Origin: Ceriagrion tenellum
Taxonomy: Eukaryota; Arthropoda; Insecta; Odonata; Coenagrionidae
Direction of reading: 5' to 3'
NCBI GenBank assembly: GCA_963169105.1
Contig: OY720632.1
Span: 187,240,448 to 187,304,447 of the forward strand
DNA: 64,000 bases
The position numbers were made by a program, and so were the translations under genes. Positions 1 to 10,688 of this stretch are shown here, piece after piece. The number at the start of each line of letters is the position of its first letter. The first letter of the stretch is position 1. The notes beneath the pieces were generated by a model. It was given only the letters and a program-made list of their open reading frames with translations. It was not told the DNA's origin and made no database searches.

Positions 1-655
1 AAGAGCCTTCTTTGCTGCCGAGTCGGCCATCTCGTTACCGGCTATTCCCACGTGTCCAGGTACCCACAGAAAACGGATAGCGATTCCCTTCATAGAAAGG
101 GATAAAAGATGGCTCTGAATCTCCTGGACAAGTGGGTGCATCGGGGAATAGCCGGAAATGGCCTGCAGCGCACTCAGAGTCACTACAGACCATGTATGCG
201 CCACAATTGCCCCTAATACCACCAAGAGCCATCTTTATGGCGAAAAGCTCCGCCGTGTAGATGCTGCACAGCGGGCTTAGCTTCGCCCCGATGACTCCAT
301 GGTGGGACGAGACCACCGCGCATGCGCATGCCGACTCGGATTTCGAACCATCCGTAAACACGGGAGTGAAATCGGAGTGGCGGCACAGCTCTTCCCTAAA
401 AAGTTGTTGGTACTCCATAGGGGTCGTGGAACCTTTCTGGCCAGTTCGTAGGGTAAAACTACACTTCGGAAAGGGCACTCGCCATGGTGGGTGACCGGAA
501 TATCCATGACCGTACACTTCTGGAAGTCTCACATTTGTTCCTTCCATAAAATTTTTAAAACGGACGCTCAGGGGTCTGGTGGCCCTTGTCCGCCTGTTAA
601 AAATGTTTAAAAACCTGGGGTTAAAAATTACATTGAAACACGGATGAGTCCTCAT
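1..655 (-). pseudogene. ORF2 part 3: RNase H domain, frameshifted and cut by window edge
   Basis: The frame from 655 carries PVFTDGSKSES (first catalytic Asp), YTAELFAIKMAL (Glu) and CSDSE (second Asp). At about 165-180 the frame shifts. The other minus frame then reads the conserved tail RFLWVPGHVGIAGNEMAD (near 75-20), with the His and last Asp of RNase H type I. RNase H removes the RNA strand during element replication. Its presence rules out Jockey and supports the I group. The C-terminus and 3' UTR lie beyond position 1. Confidence 0.8.
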
Positions 656-667
656 ACATAAAATTTA

Positions 668-2515
668 TGCCACGTAGTTAGCCATTAGGATGTTCCTCCG
701 GGTATCCAGCGGGGGCTCTCCGGCATCCGAGTATACGCTTAGGACGGGAGACGTCCTGAACGCTCCGGTCGCCAAACGTAGCCCCGCGTTGTGAACCGTT
801 GCCAGCGGTTTCAGGTAGCTTGTGCGGCCCGAGGAGTAGACGAAACATCCATAGTCCAACTTGGAACGCACCATTGCCCTGTAAAATGAAAGCATGGTGG
901 TCCTGTCGGCGCCCTATGTAGTGTGCGATAAAACACGTAAAATATTTAAAACGTTAAAACATTTTTCTTTAAGAGTTCGGATGTGTTCCTTCCAATTAAG
1001 CTTGGAATCGAACACCATCCCGAGAAAACGAACCGAATTAGCGTATGGTAAAACCCTACCACCGAGACGCAACTCTGGTGGTATGTGGTTGCCCCTGCAA
1101 CGATGAAAATGTACGCATTTTGTCTTTTCCGCTGAGAAGCGGAAGCCGTTCTTTTGGGACCAGCCGTCCAGTTTATTAAGACAGAGTTGTATCTGTCTGG
1201 ACGCGGTAACTAGTTTGGATGACCGGCAGAGAATAGCCAGGTCATCCACAAACAGTGAGCCCATGACAGGTCCCGTGATGCAGTCGATAGCGTCATTGAT
1301 CGCAATAGCGAACAATGTCACACTAAGGACTGATCCTTGTGGCACTCCATTTTCCTGCATATAGGGTTCGGAAAGGTGTTTACCTACTCTGATTGTAAAA
1401 ACTCGGTCCGATAAAAAATTTTTAATAAAAATGGGAAGATTTCCCCTAAAACCCCAACCATGTAACGTGATTAAAATCTTCTGACGCCAGACCCTGTCAT
1501 ATGCCTTCTCCAGGTCAAAGAAGACCGCGATGACGTGCTGGCGCAGAAGAAAGGCCTCCTGGATGAAATTGTCACTCCGAACGAGGTGATCGATGGTTGA
1601 ACGACCTCGCCGGAAACCACACTGGATATTCGACAGATGGTTGCGCCGCTCTAACCACCAAACGAGCCGACGATTTACCATCCTTTCCATTACCTTGCAC
1701 AGACAGCTGGTAAGGGAGATGGGCCTGTAGTTACTCGGGTCCGCTCTGTCCTTTCCCTGTTTAGGGATCGGAACCACCACAGATTCCCTCCAGGAAGATG
1801 GGAAGCTGCCCTCGAACCATAACTGGTTGAAGGTGCTCAGGATCTCCATCAACGCTTCCCCCGAAAGATTTCAAAGGAAGGCGTTGTGGATTCCGTCCAG
1901 TCCCGGAGAGGTGTCCTTGGAATCCGCGATGGCTGACCGTAGTTCCCAAAGCGAGAACGGGTCGTTGTACTCCGCGATTACGGACGTCTCAGCAAAGCAA
2001 AGGGGAGTTCTCTGGAAGCGTTCCTTGATGGCCAAGAACGCTTCCGAGTAACTCCTGTCGCTGCTTATATTGGCTAGTGACTCGCCAAAGGCCTCGGCTA
2101 CATCGCGAGGGAAGCTCACGATTTGGCCATTTATTCTCAAGCAAGAGACGCCGTACTCCCTGCGGGAGCCCGAGATGCATCTCACCTTATTCCACGCCTG
2201 TGCAAGTGGTGTCCTGTGGTTAATACTATTGACGAATTCCATCCAGGAGACCCTTTTTGCCTCCTTCACGACTCGTCGGGCTTTCGCTCGCAGTCGACGG
2301 AAGGACGAAAGGTTCGTTGCGGTTGGGTACTTTTTAAAAATACGAAGGGCACGTTTTCGAAGACGAATTGCCTCGGCGCACTCCTTGTTCCACCAAGGAA
2401 CCGCTGGCCGTGGGACATTACCCGATGACCGAGGGACGCTGCAATTCGCTGCTTCGATCAAGCACCTTGTTAAAACCTCCACATTGTGTGTGGCATCACA
2501 ATAACAATTGTGTTT
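668..2515 (-). pseudogene. ORF2 part 2: reverse transcriptase of I-clade element, interrupted by stops
   Basis: One continuous reading frame covers the linker (AVPWWNKECAEAI, near 2400), the fingers (VVVPIPKQGKDR, then YRPISLTSCLCKVMER) and the palm. Palm motifs are FFDLEKAYDRVW (motif A, Asp), GVPQGSVLSVTLF (motif B) and SLFVDDLAILCR (motif C, with the two catalytic Asp residues as FVDD). The thumb follows with KTKCVHFHR and RFLGMVFD. The frame is cut by a TGA at 1871-1873, a TAG at 914-916 and a TAA at 665-667. The TGA follows NAFL and looks like a decayed CGA or similar codon. The TAG sits where relatives have Trp in a HTTWGADR-type motif. The polymerase residues are present but the product would be truncated. 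Confidence 0.85.
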
Positions 2516-3255
2516 AAAATTAAAAACGTCTCTAAAATTCTGCCAGTCCGCTTTACGGACAATCCAATTGCCCGGTCGGATAAATCAGTGTTAAAACTTC
2601 CTTCAGGATTTATTAAAATGGGGAAGTGATCACTGCCACAAAGATCTGTGTGCACGGTCAAATTAAACTTGTTAAAAAGACTCCTCGTTGCCATAGCTAA
2701 GTCTATACAGGAGAATTCTCCATTAAAAACATTAAAACGGGTTTTCTCACCGTTGTTAAGTAGCAATAGGTTAAAATCGAGGATGAAACTGGCTAAAATC
2801 CGTCCCCTCCTTGTGTTTTGGCCTCTTGAGCTTCCCCACAAGGGGTCGTGGGCGTTAAAATCTCCCAATAATATGAATGGCCTAGGCAACTGCTGGACAA
2901 GTCTCTCTAGGTTGCAACGAGTTACCGGTGCACCCTCCGGCATATAAACGTTGCATATCGTTATATTTTGCGGGGTAAACAAGGTTATGGCCACAGCCTG
3001 AAACGGGGTGTCAATCCGTACTCGAGAGGTGTGAAGGGCCTCCCGAACGGCAATCGCCACCCCGCCATGGGCTCTATGACCAGTAAGGTCATCTAGCCTT
3101 TCGACCTTGTATCCCCTTAAAATTCCACTGTCCCTCGCCTTAAAATGCGTCTCCTGTAGACATATAACAGAAGGGTTAAAATCTCTGATTAAAATGGCCA
3201 GCTCCTCCTTATGCCTATAAAATCCATTACAGTTCCACTGTAAGATAGAGGTCAT
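2470..3255 (-). pseudogene. ORF2 part 1: APE-type endonuclease domain
   Basis: The 261-codon frame begins MTSILQWNCNGFYRHKEE and holds all the landmarks of an apurinic-endonuclease-like nicking domain: Asn8 in QWN, Glu35 in LQETH, Asp132, Asn134 and His136 in GDFNAH, and SDHFP at 208-212. In the family this domain nicks target DNA to prime reverse transcription. The last 14 or so residues are out of frame: the RT linker resumes in another frame near 2500-2515, so a small indel breaks ORF2 there. The enzyme domain itself looks complete. In this stretch the hexamer TTAAAA (plus strand) is strikingly frequent. Confidence 0.85.
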
Positions 3256-3396
3256 AAAATTTAAAAATATATAAATAATATAAATAAATAAAAGACCTAA
3301 AAATAGTTAAAAATAACAAGAAAAAAGGAGCAGCTTAAGTCCTAAGCTAAGCTAATGAGTGATCAGCGCTTGAGGCGCTGCTTCCTTCCCTTTTTT

Positions 3397-4533
3397 CTAA
3401 TTATTTCGATTTCTGTATCTGAGATACAGAAATCTTCCTCCATGGCTTCCTGGAGGTATTTTTTCCTTGCCTGATGGACCGGGGGATGGTGTGTTACCAC
3501 GCTTTGTTTGCGTGGCCCCGGCGGTGGTTTTGGTGGGGTTCTTCCTAGGAGAACCCGGACCTGTGGTTTTTGTATTTTTTGCCGGATTTGTGGCCTTAGC
3601 CGGTGTGGCCGATTTCTGTGCAGAGGCTACAGTTGTTGGACTCACATTTTCTTCAGTCTGAGTGGAAATGGTGACCTTGGATGTTCGAGGAGAAGCGACT
3701 TGGGCGAATGATTTGGAAAAAGTAGGAGCAACTTGTGCTCTGTACTTTTTCCTTGCCTCGAAGTACGGGATTTTTTCTACCGTCTTAATCTCCATTACTT
3801 TGCGCTCCTCGATCATCTTTGGGCAATCACGTGAGTACACCGGATGTGCACCCTCGCAATTGACACAAAGTGGGTCACCTGTGCATTCCGCACCCTCATG
3901 CTTCTCCAGGCCGCAGCGGGGACAGGTGGCCTTGCCCTCGCACCGTGTGGCCATGTGGCCGAATCGCTGGAACTGGAAACATCGCATGGGTGCCGGTATG
4001 AATGGCCGCACTGGCACCGATTCATATCCGACAAACACCTTGTCGGGGAGCTGATCAAGCGTGAACGTGAGAACAACAGACGTCGTGTTGACTCTTTCTC
4101 CGTTGCGCTTTGTCGTGAGTCGACGAGCATCGGTGACCCCCTGAGAGGCCATCTCCCGCTTGATCTCGTCGATCTCAACATACAACAGGTCGTAGTGACT
4201 GATCACTCCCCGACAGGTGTTCAAGGTGCGGTGCACCTCCACTTTAACAGGTATTTCACCTAACTTTTCTTTAAGCAATAATTTATCGCTTTGAGCCCTC
4301 GTTGCCGTTTCGATGAGCAGTGTGCCGTCTCGAAGTTTCTTAGCAGATTTTAGTTCCCCAGGAACTGAACTAGATAAAAGTTTTCGAATAAGGAAGGGGG
4401 ACACCTTCTTCAGGCTCTCCCCTTCCTTCTGGCACCTCATCACTAAATAGCGCATACTAGCGCCGGGAACATTACCTCCCCCGCCCGTTTCCGGGCGGGA
4501 TCTTTTAGGTGGTGGAAGGATATCATCCGCCAT
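3397..4533 (-). CDS. ORF1 gag-like nucleic-acid-binding protein of I-clade retrotransposon
   Basis: Open 378-codon frame starting MADDILPPPKRSR. ORF1 proteins of this group bind the element RNA and form the ribonucleoprotein carried to the target DNA. Three knuckle-like motifs follow a roughly 180-residue region: residues 185-198 (C, H and C present, but the second Cys of the CX2C is Phe), 204-217 (CX2CX4HX4C intact) and 223-237 (CX2CX3HX6C). The C-terminal 100 residues are rich in Thr, Lys, Pro and Ser and look disordered and basic. The ATG lies right after the GC-rich leader, and 141 bp separate its stop from the ORF2 start. It is the only full-length frame in the element. The family assignment is firm; whether the protein is made is unknown. 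Confidence 0.85.
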   Translation of the reverse strand: MADDILPPPKRSRPETGGGGNVPGASMRYLVMRCQKEGESLKKVSPFLIRKLLSSSVPGELKSAKKLRDGTLLIETATRAQSDKLLLKEKLGEIPVKVEVHRTLNTCRGVISHYDLLYVEIDEIKREMASQGVTDARRLTTKRNGERVNTTSVVLTFTLDQLPDKVFVGYESVPVRPFIPAPMRCFQFQRFGHMATRCEGKATCPRCGLEKHEGAECTGDPLCVNCEGAHPVYSRDCPKMIEERKVMEIKTVEKIPYFEARKKYRAQVAPTFSKSFAQVASPRTSKVTISTQTEENVSPTTVASAQKSATPAKATNPAKNTKTTGPGSPRKNPTKTTAGATQTKRGNTPSPGPSGKEKIPPGSHGGRFLYLRYRNRNN

Positions 4534-5067
4534 GCCTAAACTTTATTCATCCCCCGAGCTCCCCACCCACCATGGAGCCACACATTCGGGACGCCGCACC
4601 GCAAACCGGTGCGGTCACCAGGGCTACCCGAGGGGATATAGCACCCTAGAGGTGGTTGTCTGTTTCGGGTTGGATCTTCGATGCACGGGCTCACCAAACC
4701 CGTACATCTCCGACCGCCTTACGCAGACCCCCACCTCCCTGGCACTCGCCACCGTAAAGCATAGGGCCACGGAAGCCGATTGACCGGGAGTGGCTAGCTC
4801 CCGGCCGCCCGTTTACACAGAATCCGGGGCCGAAGAGGGGTATTGGCCCCTGGTCCATACCGAGCATCCGACCCCCGGCTGGGAACCACAGACCTCACCC
4901 TCCAGGTTCCCCTTCTCCTCCTTACGGGTCTCCGCACACGGCAAACATGCGGGTGGATCGCAGGCCAGGTAGTGTGGCCGCGCACAGACAGTTGACCCAC
5001 AAGACTGTCCGGGCTCAACCCTTGTTGGCTCTGGGTTTGTTTTCGGGGTTTCACCTCCCCGCCCTTT
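4534..5067 (-). promoter_or_regulatory. 5' leader of I-clade element
   Basis: About 530 bp, much richer in G and C than the surroundings, between the terminal head motif and the ORF1 ATG. Short open frames on both strands are not gene-like. By analogy with related elements it should hold the internal promoter and leader RNA; no specific promoter box is identifiable. Confidence 0.5.
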
Positions 5068-5138
5068 TAGTCGCCTCTTACGACAAGCAGGGATACTGCG
5101 GGAGTATTCTCCATCCCCCTACCCGCAGGGGTGAACAT
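5068..5138 (-). repeat. structured 5' head of I-type element (copy 1 of 3)
   Basis: In element sense it begins CCCCTGCGGGTAGGGG. It can fold into a 7-bp stem (CTGCGGG with CCCGCAG) followed by a GTCG/CGAC hairpin that ends in GACTAAAAGGG. The same sequence recurs alone at 11413-11483 and 63353-63446. Here it marks the 5' end of the element. Confidence 0.75.
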
Positions 5139-5364
5139 ATTTCCCCATATCGTTAACACTAAGAAAAAAAGGAATGAAAGGAATTTTTTCTGTAATTTAA
5201 ATAGAAGTAAGTTAACACATTTTGAACACCCACAAAAGAATGGAGATCAGTACACAAAAACAATCAGAAAGAGTATAAAAGAATGATAAACATGTACTAA
5301 AAACAGTACACAAGAATGATACAAATGTTCAAAAGGAATACACTTTAAAAGCAATTCCATTTCA

Positions 5365-5826
5365 TTACACCACCCTCATTGGGAGCTCAGCACATAATAA
5401 GTTCCTTTTGGCATTGCCTGCCCCTCTGGCCTCACCAGCTGCCAAGTCTTCCTGCGGCTGACCTATGGCTAATGCCAACAGCTCATCACGCCGCCACAGG
5501 CAAATGTTGTGCAGCACACAACATGCCATGATTACCACTGGAATGTCATTAAGGTTCTGCATGGCCAGATTGTGGAGGAGGCACCTCCACCGACCCTTCA
5601 AGAGGCCAAATGCCCTCTCAATGGCCACTCTTGCAGAATAGTGGCAGAAATTATAATTTTTCTGCCGCAACGTGAGGTGGCCATTGTCACTGTATGGTGT
5701 CAGGAGCTGGGGATGCAGCATATTAGCTGCATCTCCCAAGATGTGCGTGTTGTCTGGAAATTTCGTTGGGTCTTCTAGATACTCCTGTACCACAGACGGT
5801 CGAAAGACCCGAACATCATGGACTTG
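5365..5826 (-). pseudogene. PIF/Harbinger transposase (HARBI1-like), C-terminal part
   Basis: A 142-codon frame from 5793, extendable upstream to about 5826 as VHDVRVFRPS. Motifs are ILGDAANMLHPQLLTPY (second catalytic Asp), DNGHLTLRQKNYN, the signature RVAIERAFGLLKGRWR (catalytic Glu), and ACCVLHNICL near the end. These are diagnostic of the DDE_Tnp_4 nuclease of PIF/Harbinger elements and HARBI1. The first catalytic Asp region is missing and an in-frame stop lies at about 5828, so it is a truncated remnant. No inverted repeats or 3-bp duplications were found. It sits just upstream of the I element at 1-5138. Confidence 0.85.
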
Positions 5827-5828
5827 TT

Positions 5829-6269
5829 AATCTGTTAGCGAGACACAAGGTTTTATCTAATTCAAGTCCCCGCAGTAGCTATAATTATTGTTTAAAAATG
5901 GCCCAAGAATATTTGGGGAGGGCAGGCTTATTGTCAAGGACGATTCTCTCAAGGTGTTGGGAATTATTTCTGACCAAAGACGCACGCTAATCTCAGAAAT
6001 ACGAGTGTACAGTCCCTCCACGGTTGTTTGCTTTTATGATTGATTCCCTGTCACCCACGCCGTAAAATTACTGCCGAGAACATTTGATATTGCCCCACAA
6101 ACGGTACCTGCAGCATATTTCTCCGTCCCTCAATGAGTTCCCTGAAAGTGGTGAATAAGAGTACCTCTCATAACCTAAGTAATGTGTCTAGGCACTTGAA
6201 TGACAGGGAGAGGGTGGTTTTCTTGCTGATTGATGAGGTTTATATTAGTAGCAACCTAATCCTTAGCAA
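5829..6269. other. no clear gene; possible decayed Harbinger N-terminal sequence
   Basis: The minus strand near 6110-5950 reads YAAGTVCGAISNVLG-like residues that vaguely resemble the helix-turn-helix part of Harbinger transposases, but stops break it and I would not rely on it. The plus-strand frame at 6133-6474 is antisense to the I-like RT that starts at about 6270. Confidence 0.3.
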
Positions 6270-8075
6270 TTTGTTCAACGTAAGTTGGGCGAGTCTTGAG
6301 GCAGAGGTAAGCTTCGATGACCTACAGAATATCACGAAGTCATCCACAAACAAGGACCCAATTACCGGTGTCTTCATGCACTCTACGATATCGTTGATTG
6401 CCACGGCGAAAAGAGTTACGCTTAAAACTGACCCCTTGATGAACCCCGTTATCTTGACTATAAAAATGGGTTAGGTGCTGAGCTATTCTGACTTTAAAAC
6501 CCGATCTTTTAAAAAATTCTTAATAAAAACGGGTAGATTACCCCTGAAGCCCCATTCATGTAACGTGTTTAAAATCTTGCGCCACCAGACGCTGTCATAT
6601 GCCTTCTAAGTCAAAAAAGACGCCAATAACGTGCTGGCGGAGAAGCCTCCTGGATGCGGAAGGAAAGCTTCCTGGATGTAATTTTCTATTCTTGTAACAT
6701 AATCTATAGTGGAACGGCCCCTACGGAAACCACACTGAATGACGGAGAGAAGGTTTCGGCGCTCTAGACACCATATGAGCCGCCGATTGACCATTCTTTC
6801 CATTAGCTAGCACAGGCAGCTGGTGAGGGATATAGGTCGATACCCATTCGGGTCACTTCGGTCTTTCCCCTGTTTAGGTAAAGGTATGACAACTGATTCA
6901 CGCCAGGACGATGGGAAAGCACCTTCGCTCCAAAGGTGATTGAGGGTTTGGAGGACTTCTAACAATGCTGCCGGCGGGATATTCTGGAGAAAGGCATTGT
7001 GAACCTCATCCAATCCCGGCGCCGTGAATTTACAGTCAGCAACAGCCGACTGTAGCTCTCTCAGAGAGAACGGAAGGTTTCAATCCTCCTGGGGCCGAGT
7101 CTCGTTCAAATTAATTGGAGAGGCCTCTGATTGTAATGTAAATCCCAAGAATGTAGCATTATAGTTAATATTACTGCTCGTATCGGCGAGTAATTGGCCG
7201 AAAGCGTCGCCAATCTCAGCAGTTGAGGTCACAATATCACCACCAACGTTTAGGTACGTGACCACCAGTTGATGGTGATTGCCCAGGATACTCCTCACTT
7301 TACGCCACACCTGTGCCAATGGTGTCCTGCAGTTAACCCCGGACACAAATTCCCTCCAGGAAGCTTTTTTTGCCTCTCTCACAACCTGTCGTGCCCTTGC
7401 TCTCAAGCGTCTAAAGGAGGCTAGATTGTTTCCGTGGGATATTTATTGAAAATTCGCAACGCCTTTTTGCGTTGGCGAATAGCTTTCGCGCATTCGTTAT
7501 TCCACCACGGTACTTGTAGCCTCGTAGAAGTACCGTGGTACCCTGGCGCGTGCGGCCTGCATGGTGCTGCTGGTGAACCTGTTAATATTTTCAACACTAT
7601 CTAAGGTTTCGTCATGTTTAAACGTAAAATTGCTTTTGAAAAGCGTCCAGTCAGCTTTACGAATAATCCAGTTTTCCAACCGATTAAAACTAGGGTTAAA
7701 ATGCCGTTCCTTCGTAATAACAAGTGGAAATTGATTGTTTCCACAGATATCGTCATGAACAGATAACGTAAATTTCGTCGATAGCGAGCTTGAAACAACG
7801 TACAAATCAATGCTCGAATAGTCACCAGTAAAAGAGTTTTCTCCCCGTTGTTAAATAAAACCAGATTACTATCTAAAATAAAAGAAGATAAAATCCGTCC
7901 TCTGCGAGTACACTGCTCTCTTGGGCTTCCCCACAGAGAATCGTGGGCGTTAAAATCTCCCGAGTAAAATGAACGGCTGAGGTAGTTGGCGGACAAGAGC
8001 ATCCAGGTAAAAAGGAGTGACCGGTGCACCCTCGGGCAGATACACGTTGCATACGATAATCGCCTCGGGGGCAAA
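6270..8075 (-). pseudogene. second I-clade ORF2 fragment (endonuclease to RT), decayed
   Basis: Minus-strand pieces run in the same order as ORF2 of the first element. The endonuclease end shows VCNVYLPEGAPV and GDFNAHDSLWGS (near 8060-7900). The linker has ARQVVREAKKASW (near 7400). The RT has VVIPLPKQGKDRSD and YRPISLTSCL (near 6900-6810), CGFRRGRSTID (near 6740) and GSLFVDDFVIFC with the FVDD box near 6340. Frames switch repeatedly, so there are many indels and stops. It is recognisably related to, but well diverged from, the 1-5138 element, so it is another subfamily or an older copy. ORF1, thumb and RNase H are not found. Its 5' side abuts a CR1-like tail pointing the other way. Confidence 0.85.
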
Positions 8076-8094
8076 TTTTTTTAAATAATAATTT

Positions 8095-8256
8095 TTGTTG
8101 AATATCACTCTGTCACTATCAGCTTCTAGAGTTAGGAGGAAGATTTTTCCATAGCAGTCATCTCCAAATAAACGTACACCTTTACACGGCTGGTGACCAA
8201 ACATCCCCCGCCACACGTCCAAGCGGCGGCTCGCGGGGTAGTGTTGATGTAGATGT
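8095..8256 (+). mobile_element. CR1/L2-like non-LTR 3' end with GATGTA tail
   Basis: The plus strand ends CCGCCACACGTCCAAGCGG, then CGGCTCGCGGGGTAG, then GTTGATGTAGATGT. The same layout (inverted CCGCC/GGCGG-like pair, then GATGTA repeats) closes the CR1-like sequence at 28990-29126. A short 5'-truncated copy is the simplest reading. Confidence 0.6.
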
Positions 8257-8262
8257 CACCTG

Positions 8263-8695
8263 CCTTCAATTCAACATGTCTTAGCTCACACTATCCTCAA
8301 AATGAATAAGTTTTCCTCATCACAATTTCATTAACTACTATTCTAACACGGCATATAGAATTCCAATAACACCTTTCAGGCACTGTCATTATTAACTTTT
8401 TCTTCATAATAGTGAATAATATTTTTTTCACTCATCACTGAGCTAAAGGGTGCACATTCTACCACACACAGTGAAAGTTGGCCACCACCAACAGCATTAC
8501 CATATTGATCTACTCCTCCCTTATGTTCATTTATGACAACAGTATGATTTTCTGTCATTCATGTAATACTACATGTCGTATCTTGTTGAAATTCTCCGGT
8601 TCTGAAATTGACTAGGGAGAAGGAGGAGATACAGAAGATTTGGAGCATATGTTCGAACCTGATCAACTATTGTGCCTCCAGAGAAAAGGGAGTAG
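8263..8695. other. no recognisable feature
   Basis: AT-rich sequence with only short frames on both strands. Its right end merges into the P-element remnant. Confidence 0.5.
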
Positions 8696-8699
8696 CAAC

Positions 8700-10214
8700 C
8701 GTCATCCGTGGTCTGAGGAGACTATTTAGAAGGCCTTGCAAATCAGGGCTGCCACTGGACAGTGAGGCTAAGCATATCTCTGAGAAAAAGGGTCCTGTAT
8801 GTTGGAAAAGGAAAGCCTATGCAGAAGGATTGAGGCATCAACCTTTGCTACACCAATGCAGCTGGATATCATTCAGTGGCTTGGAGTTTAACTTTCTACG
8901 GAAAGCCGTAACGCCAAGAACTGTGTTCTGTGCATCAATGAAATGCAGTTGAGGCCAACATAAAGAGTACGATAAAGGTCTTTATTGGGATGGTTTCTCC
9001 GGAAGTCTGTGGAAATGATGTGGGTAGAAGTCAGCTGGCCCTTCAAGCTCGGGCATTTGTATTGCGGGGTATCACCCTTCATTGGAAGCAAGTGGTATCT
9101 ATTGACTGGGGAATCCATTGAGGCGCAAATGCTTTGGTGTCTTATCAAGGACTTGAGTGATAATTTGTCAAAAGCTGACTTGAAAGTTGTTTGCATCTCC
9201 AGGGACATGGTACCATACAACACACGATTGCTGAGTTATTTGGGGATACATTCCACAAAATTTTAAGTCTACAATAGAATCTCCCATCCATCTTCTACCG
9301 GGTGGCTTTATTTCATGCCAGATGACCCCCATTTATTGAAAAATCTGAGGAACAGTTTACTGTCGAACACAGTAAGTTTGCCCATTCACACTGCTAGAGC
9401 ATGGTCCATCTGACCAAGTGAATTTCGAGCACATAAGGCAGCAGATTTTTCTTCAAGAGCATAGAGAACTGAAGCTCACTGTCTCATGCAACATTCAGCA
9501 AGTTCCAGAAGACGAGAGTGGAGCATGCATACCACATACTGAGCCACACCACAGCCAGTGCCTGCAGTTTTGTGTCACCAAAGGGCTTTTGCCAGCTGAG
9601 GCATTGACTACTGCATGGTTTCTCGAGCAAGTCAATTCTTGGTTCGCCTTGATGAATACCCTCCTTCAGTTCAACGCTCTTGTGAGAGAAGACGTTCACA
9701 CTAAACTAAAGGCAATGGAGGACTTCGTCTCATTGGTAAGGGACAAAGTTTAAAGGCCGCGGCATTTGGAAGCCCATCCAAACTGGGATACAATAGACCA
9801 CTAAAACTGTCGTATCATTGCACAATTGCATGGTGGTTAATTGGGACATGGAGTACCTGCTAACAGCAAGGTTAACCACCAACTCGGTGGAAAATCTGTT
9901 TTCACAGCTTAGAGGAAGTGGGGACATGCATCACACCCCAACAAAACTGAGGCAGCATTAAACTCAACAGCGTGTCTCAGTATCTCCATGTACCGCAGTA
10001 CTCATCATACAGTTGCGATAATGATGATAATTTCCTAGACTTCAAGAGGAAATCTCAGCAACTAGACGAGTTGACCACAGAAGATGATGGTGACTCGCCA
10101 TTTGATGGTGACATGGGAGATAACATTGAGGAGTCTGCATTGTATTATGCTTCTGGATGGGCTGTTTGCTGTCATGAAACATTTGGATTGCAGTACTTGC
10201 ACAAATGCCGTTAA
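8700..10214 (+). pseudogene. P-element transposase remnant, copy A (central to C-terminal)
   Basis: Stitched across frames, the plus strand reads: WSEETI and KALQIRAATG (near 8710-8750), SLCRRIEASTF and MQLDIIQWLG (near 8810-8885), NCVLCINEMQLRPT (near 8920), RAFVLRGITLHWKQVVS (near 9045-9095), DLKVVCISRDM (near 9180-9210), YFMPDDPHLLKNLRNSLL (near 9310), LPAEALTTAWFLEQVNSWFALMN (near 9590-9655), YLLTARLTTNSVENLFSQL (near 9855-9910) and ESALYYASGWAV (near 10130). This is the order in P transposase and THAP9, enzymes that cut and paste DNA using GTP in the Drosophila P case. No THAP domain is seen. Several frameshifts and stops make it inactive. The N-terminal neighbour pieces lie downstream at 10464-11170. 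Confidence 0.85.
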
Positions 10215-10463
10215 ATCCCCAGAGTCAATTGACTATCTACCACATTGAGTGGACATCCACAATAGAAAACTTAAGTCTTTGCCATCCAAAAGCTTCCGTG
10301 TGGGAAATTCTTAAGAGTTAAGTCCTAATTTAAGGCAAGTGAGAGTAGCATCCTTATGGTGAAGTATGCTCAGCTCTACCTCCTGGAAAAGGCAAACAAA
10401 ATATCTTGGCGAGGCAATCTTTGTTCATCTGCCTACTTGTCACTCTGTCCTTAACCTTCTACT

Positions 10464-10553
10464 GAAGAAGTTCCTTACAAGTTTAGCTCCACTGATAGGT
10501 ATTGCTCTGGGATCCAACTTTCCTACTGGAAATAGGGATGTTCAGTCTGGATA
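10464..10553 (+). pseudogene. duplicated short P-transposase segment
   Basis: The plus strand reads LKKFLTSLAPLIGIALGS, then a stop. Nearly the same peptide (LKKFLTSISPLIGN) begins copy B at 10689, in frame with its recognised P-like core. This is therefore a second copy of the same transposase segment about 225 bp upstream, probably from a local duplication or a second decayed insertion. Confidence 0.6.
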
Positions 10554-10688
10554 AGGTGAAGACAACTACCGACACATTGTGCGAGAATTCACGGAAATTG
10601 TTAACAAGGTTTTTGCATTGTTTAGGTGTGTATTTGTGCTAGATATGTTTTCCGGTGTTGTTGTTCCATGTAAGTATAAAGAAATTTC

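Larger units (their letters stand above)
1..5138 (-). mobile_element. I-clade non-LTR retrotransposon, 3' end beyond the window
   Basis: In minus-strand order: a GC-rich 5' leader (5138-4534), ORF1 with zinc knuckles (4533-3397), then ORF2 with an APE endonuclease (3255-2470), reverse transcriptase (about 2510-668) and RNase H (655-1). The order endonuclease, RT, RNase H, with a zinc-knuckle ORF1 and an endonuclease opening ILQWNCNGFY, is what the I/Nimb group shows; naming the clade is my inference from these motifs. The element runs off the left edge, so its tail and target duplication cannot be seen. ORF2 has several stops and at least two frameshifts, so the copy is dead, although ORF1 reads through. 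A diverged relative lies at 6270-8075. Confidence 0.9.

Noticed and set aside
3467..4263. Several plus-strand frames of 64-139 codons
   Set aside because: Antisense to the intact ORF1 with zinc knuckles.
5509..5778. 89-codon plus-strand frame
   Set aside because: Shadow of the Harbinger transposase on the opposite strand.
6133..6474. 113-codon plus-strand frame
   Set aside because: It is antisense to the I-like RT whose FVDD motif reads on the minus strand at about 6340.
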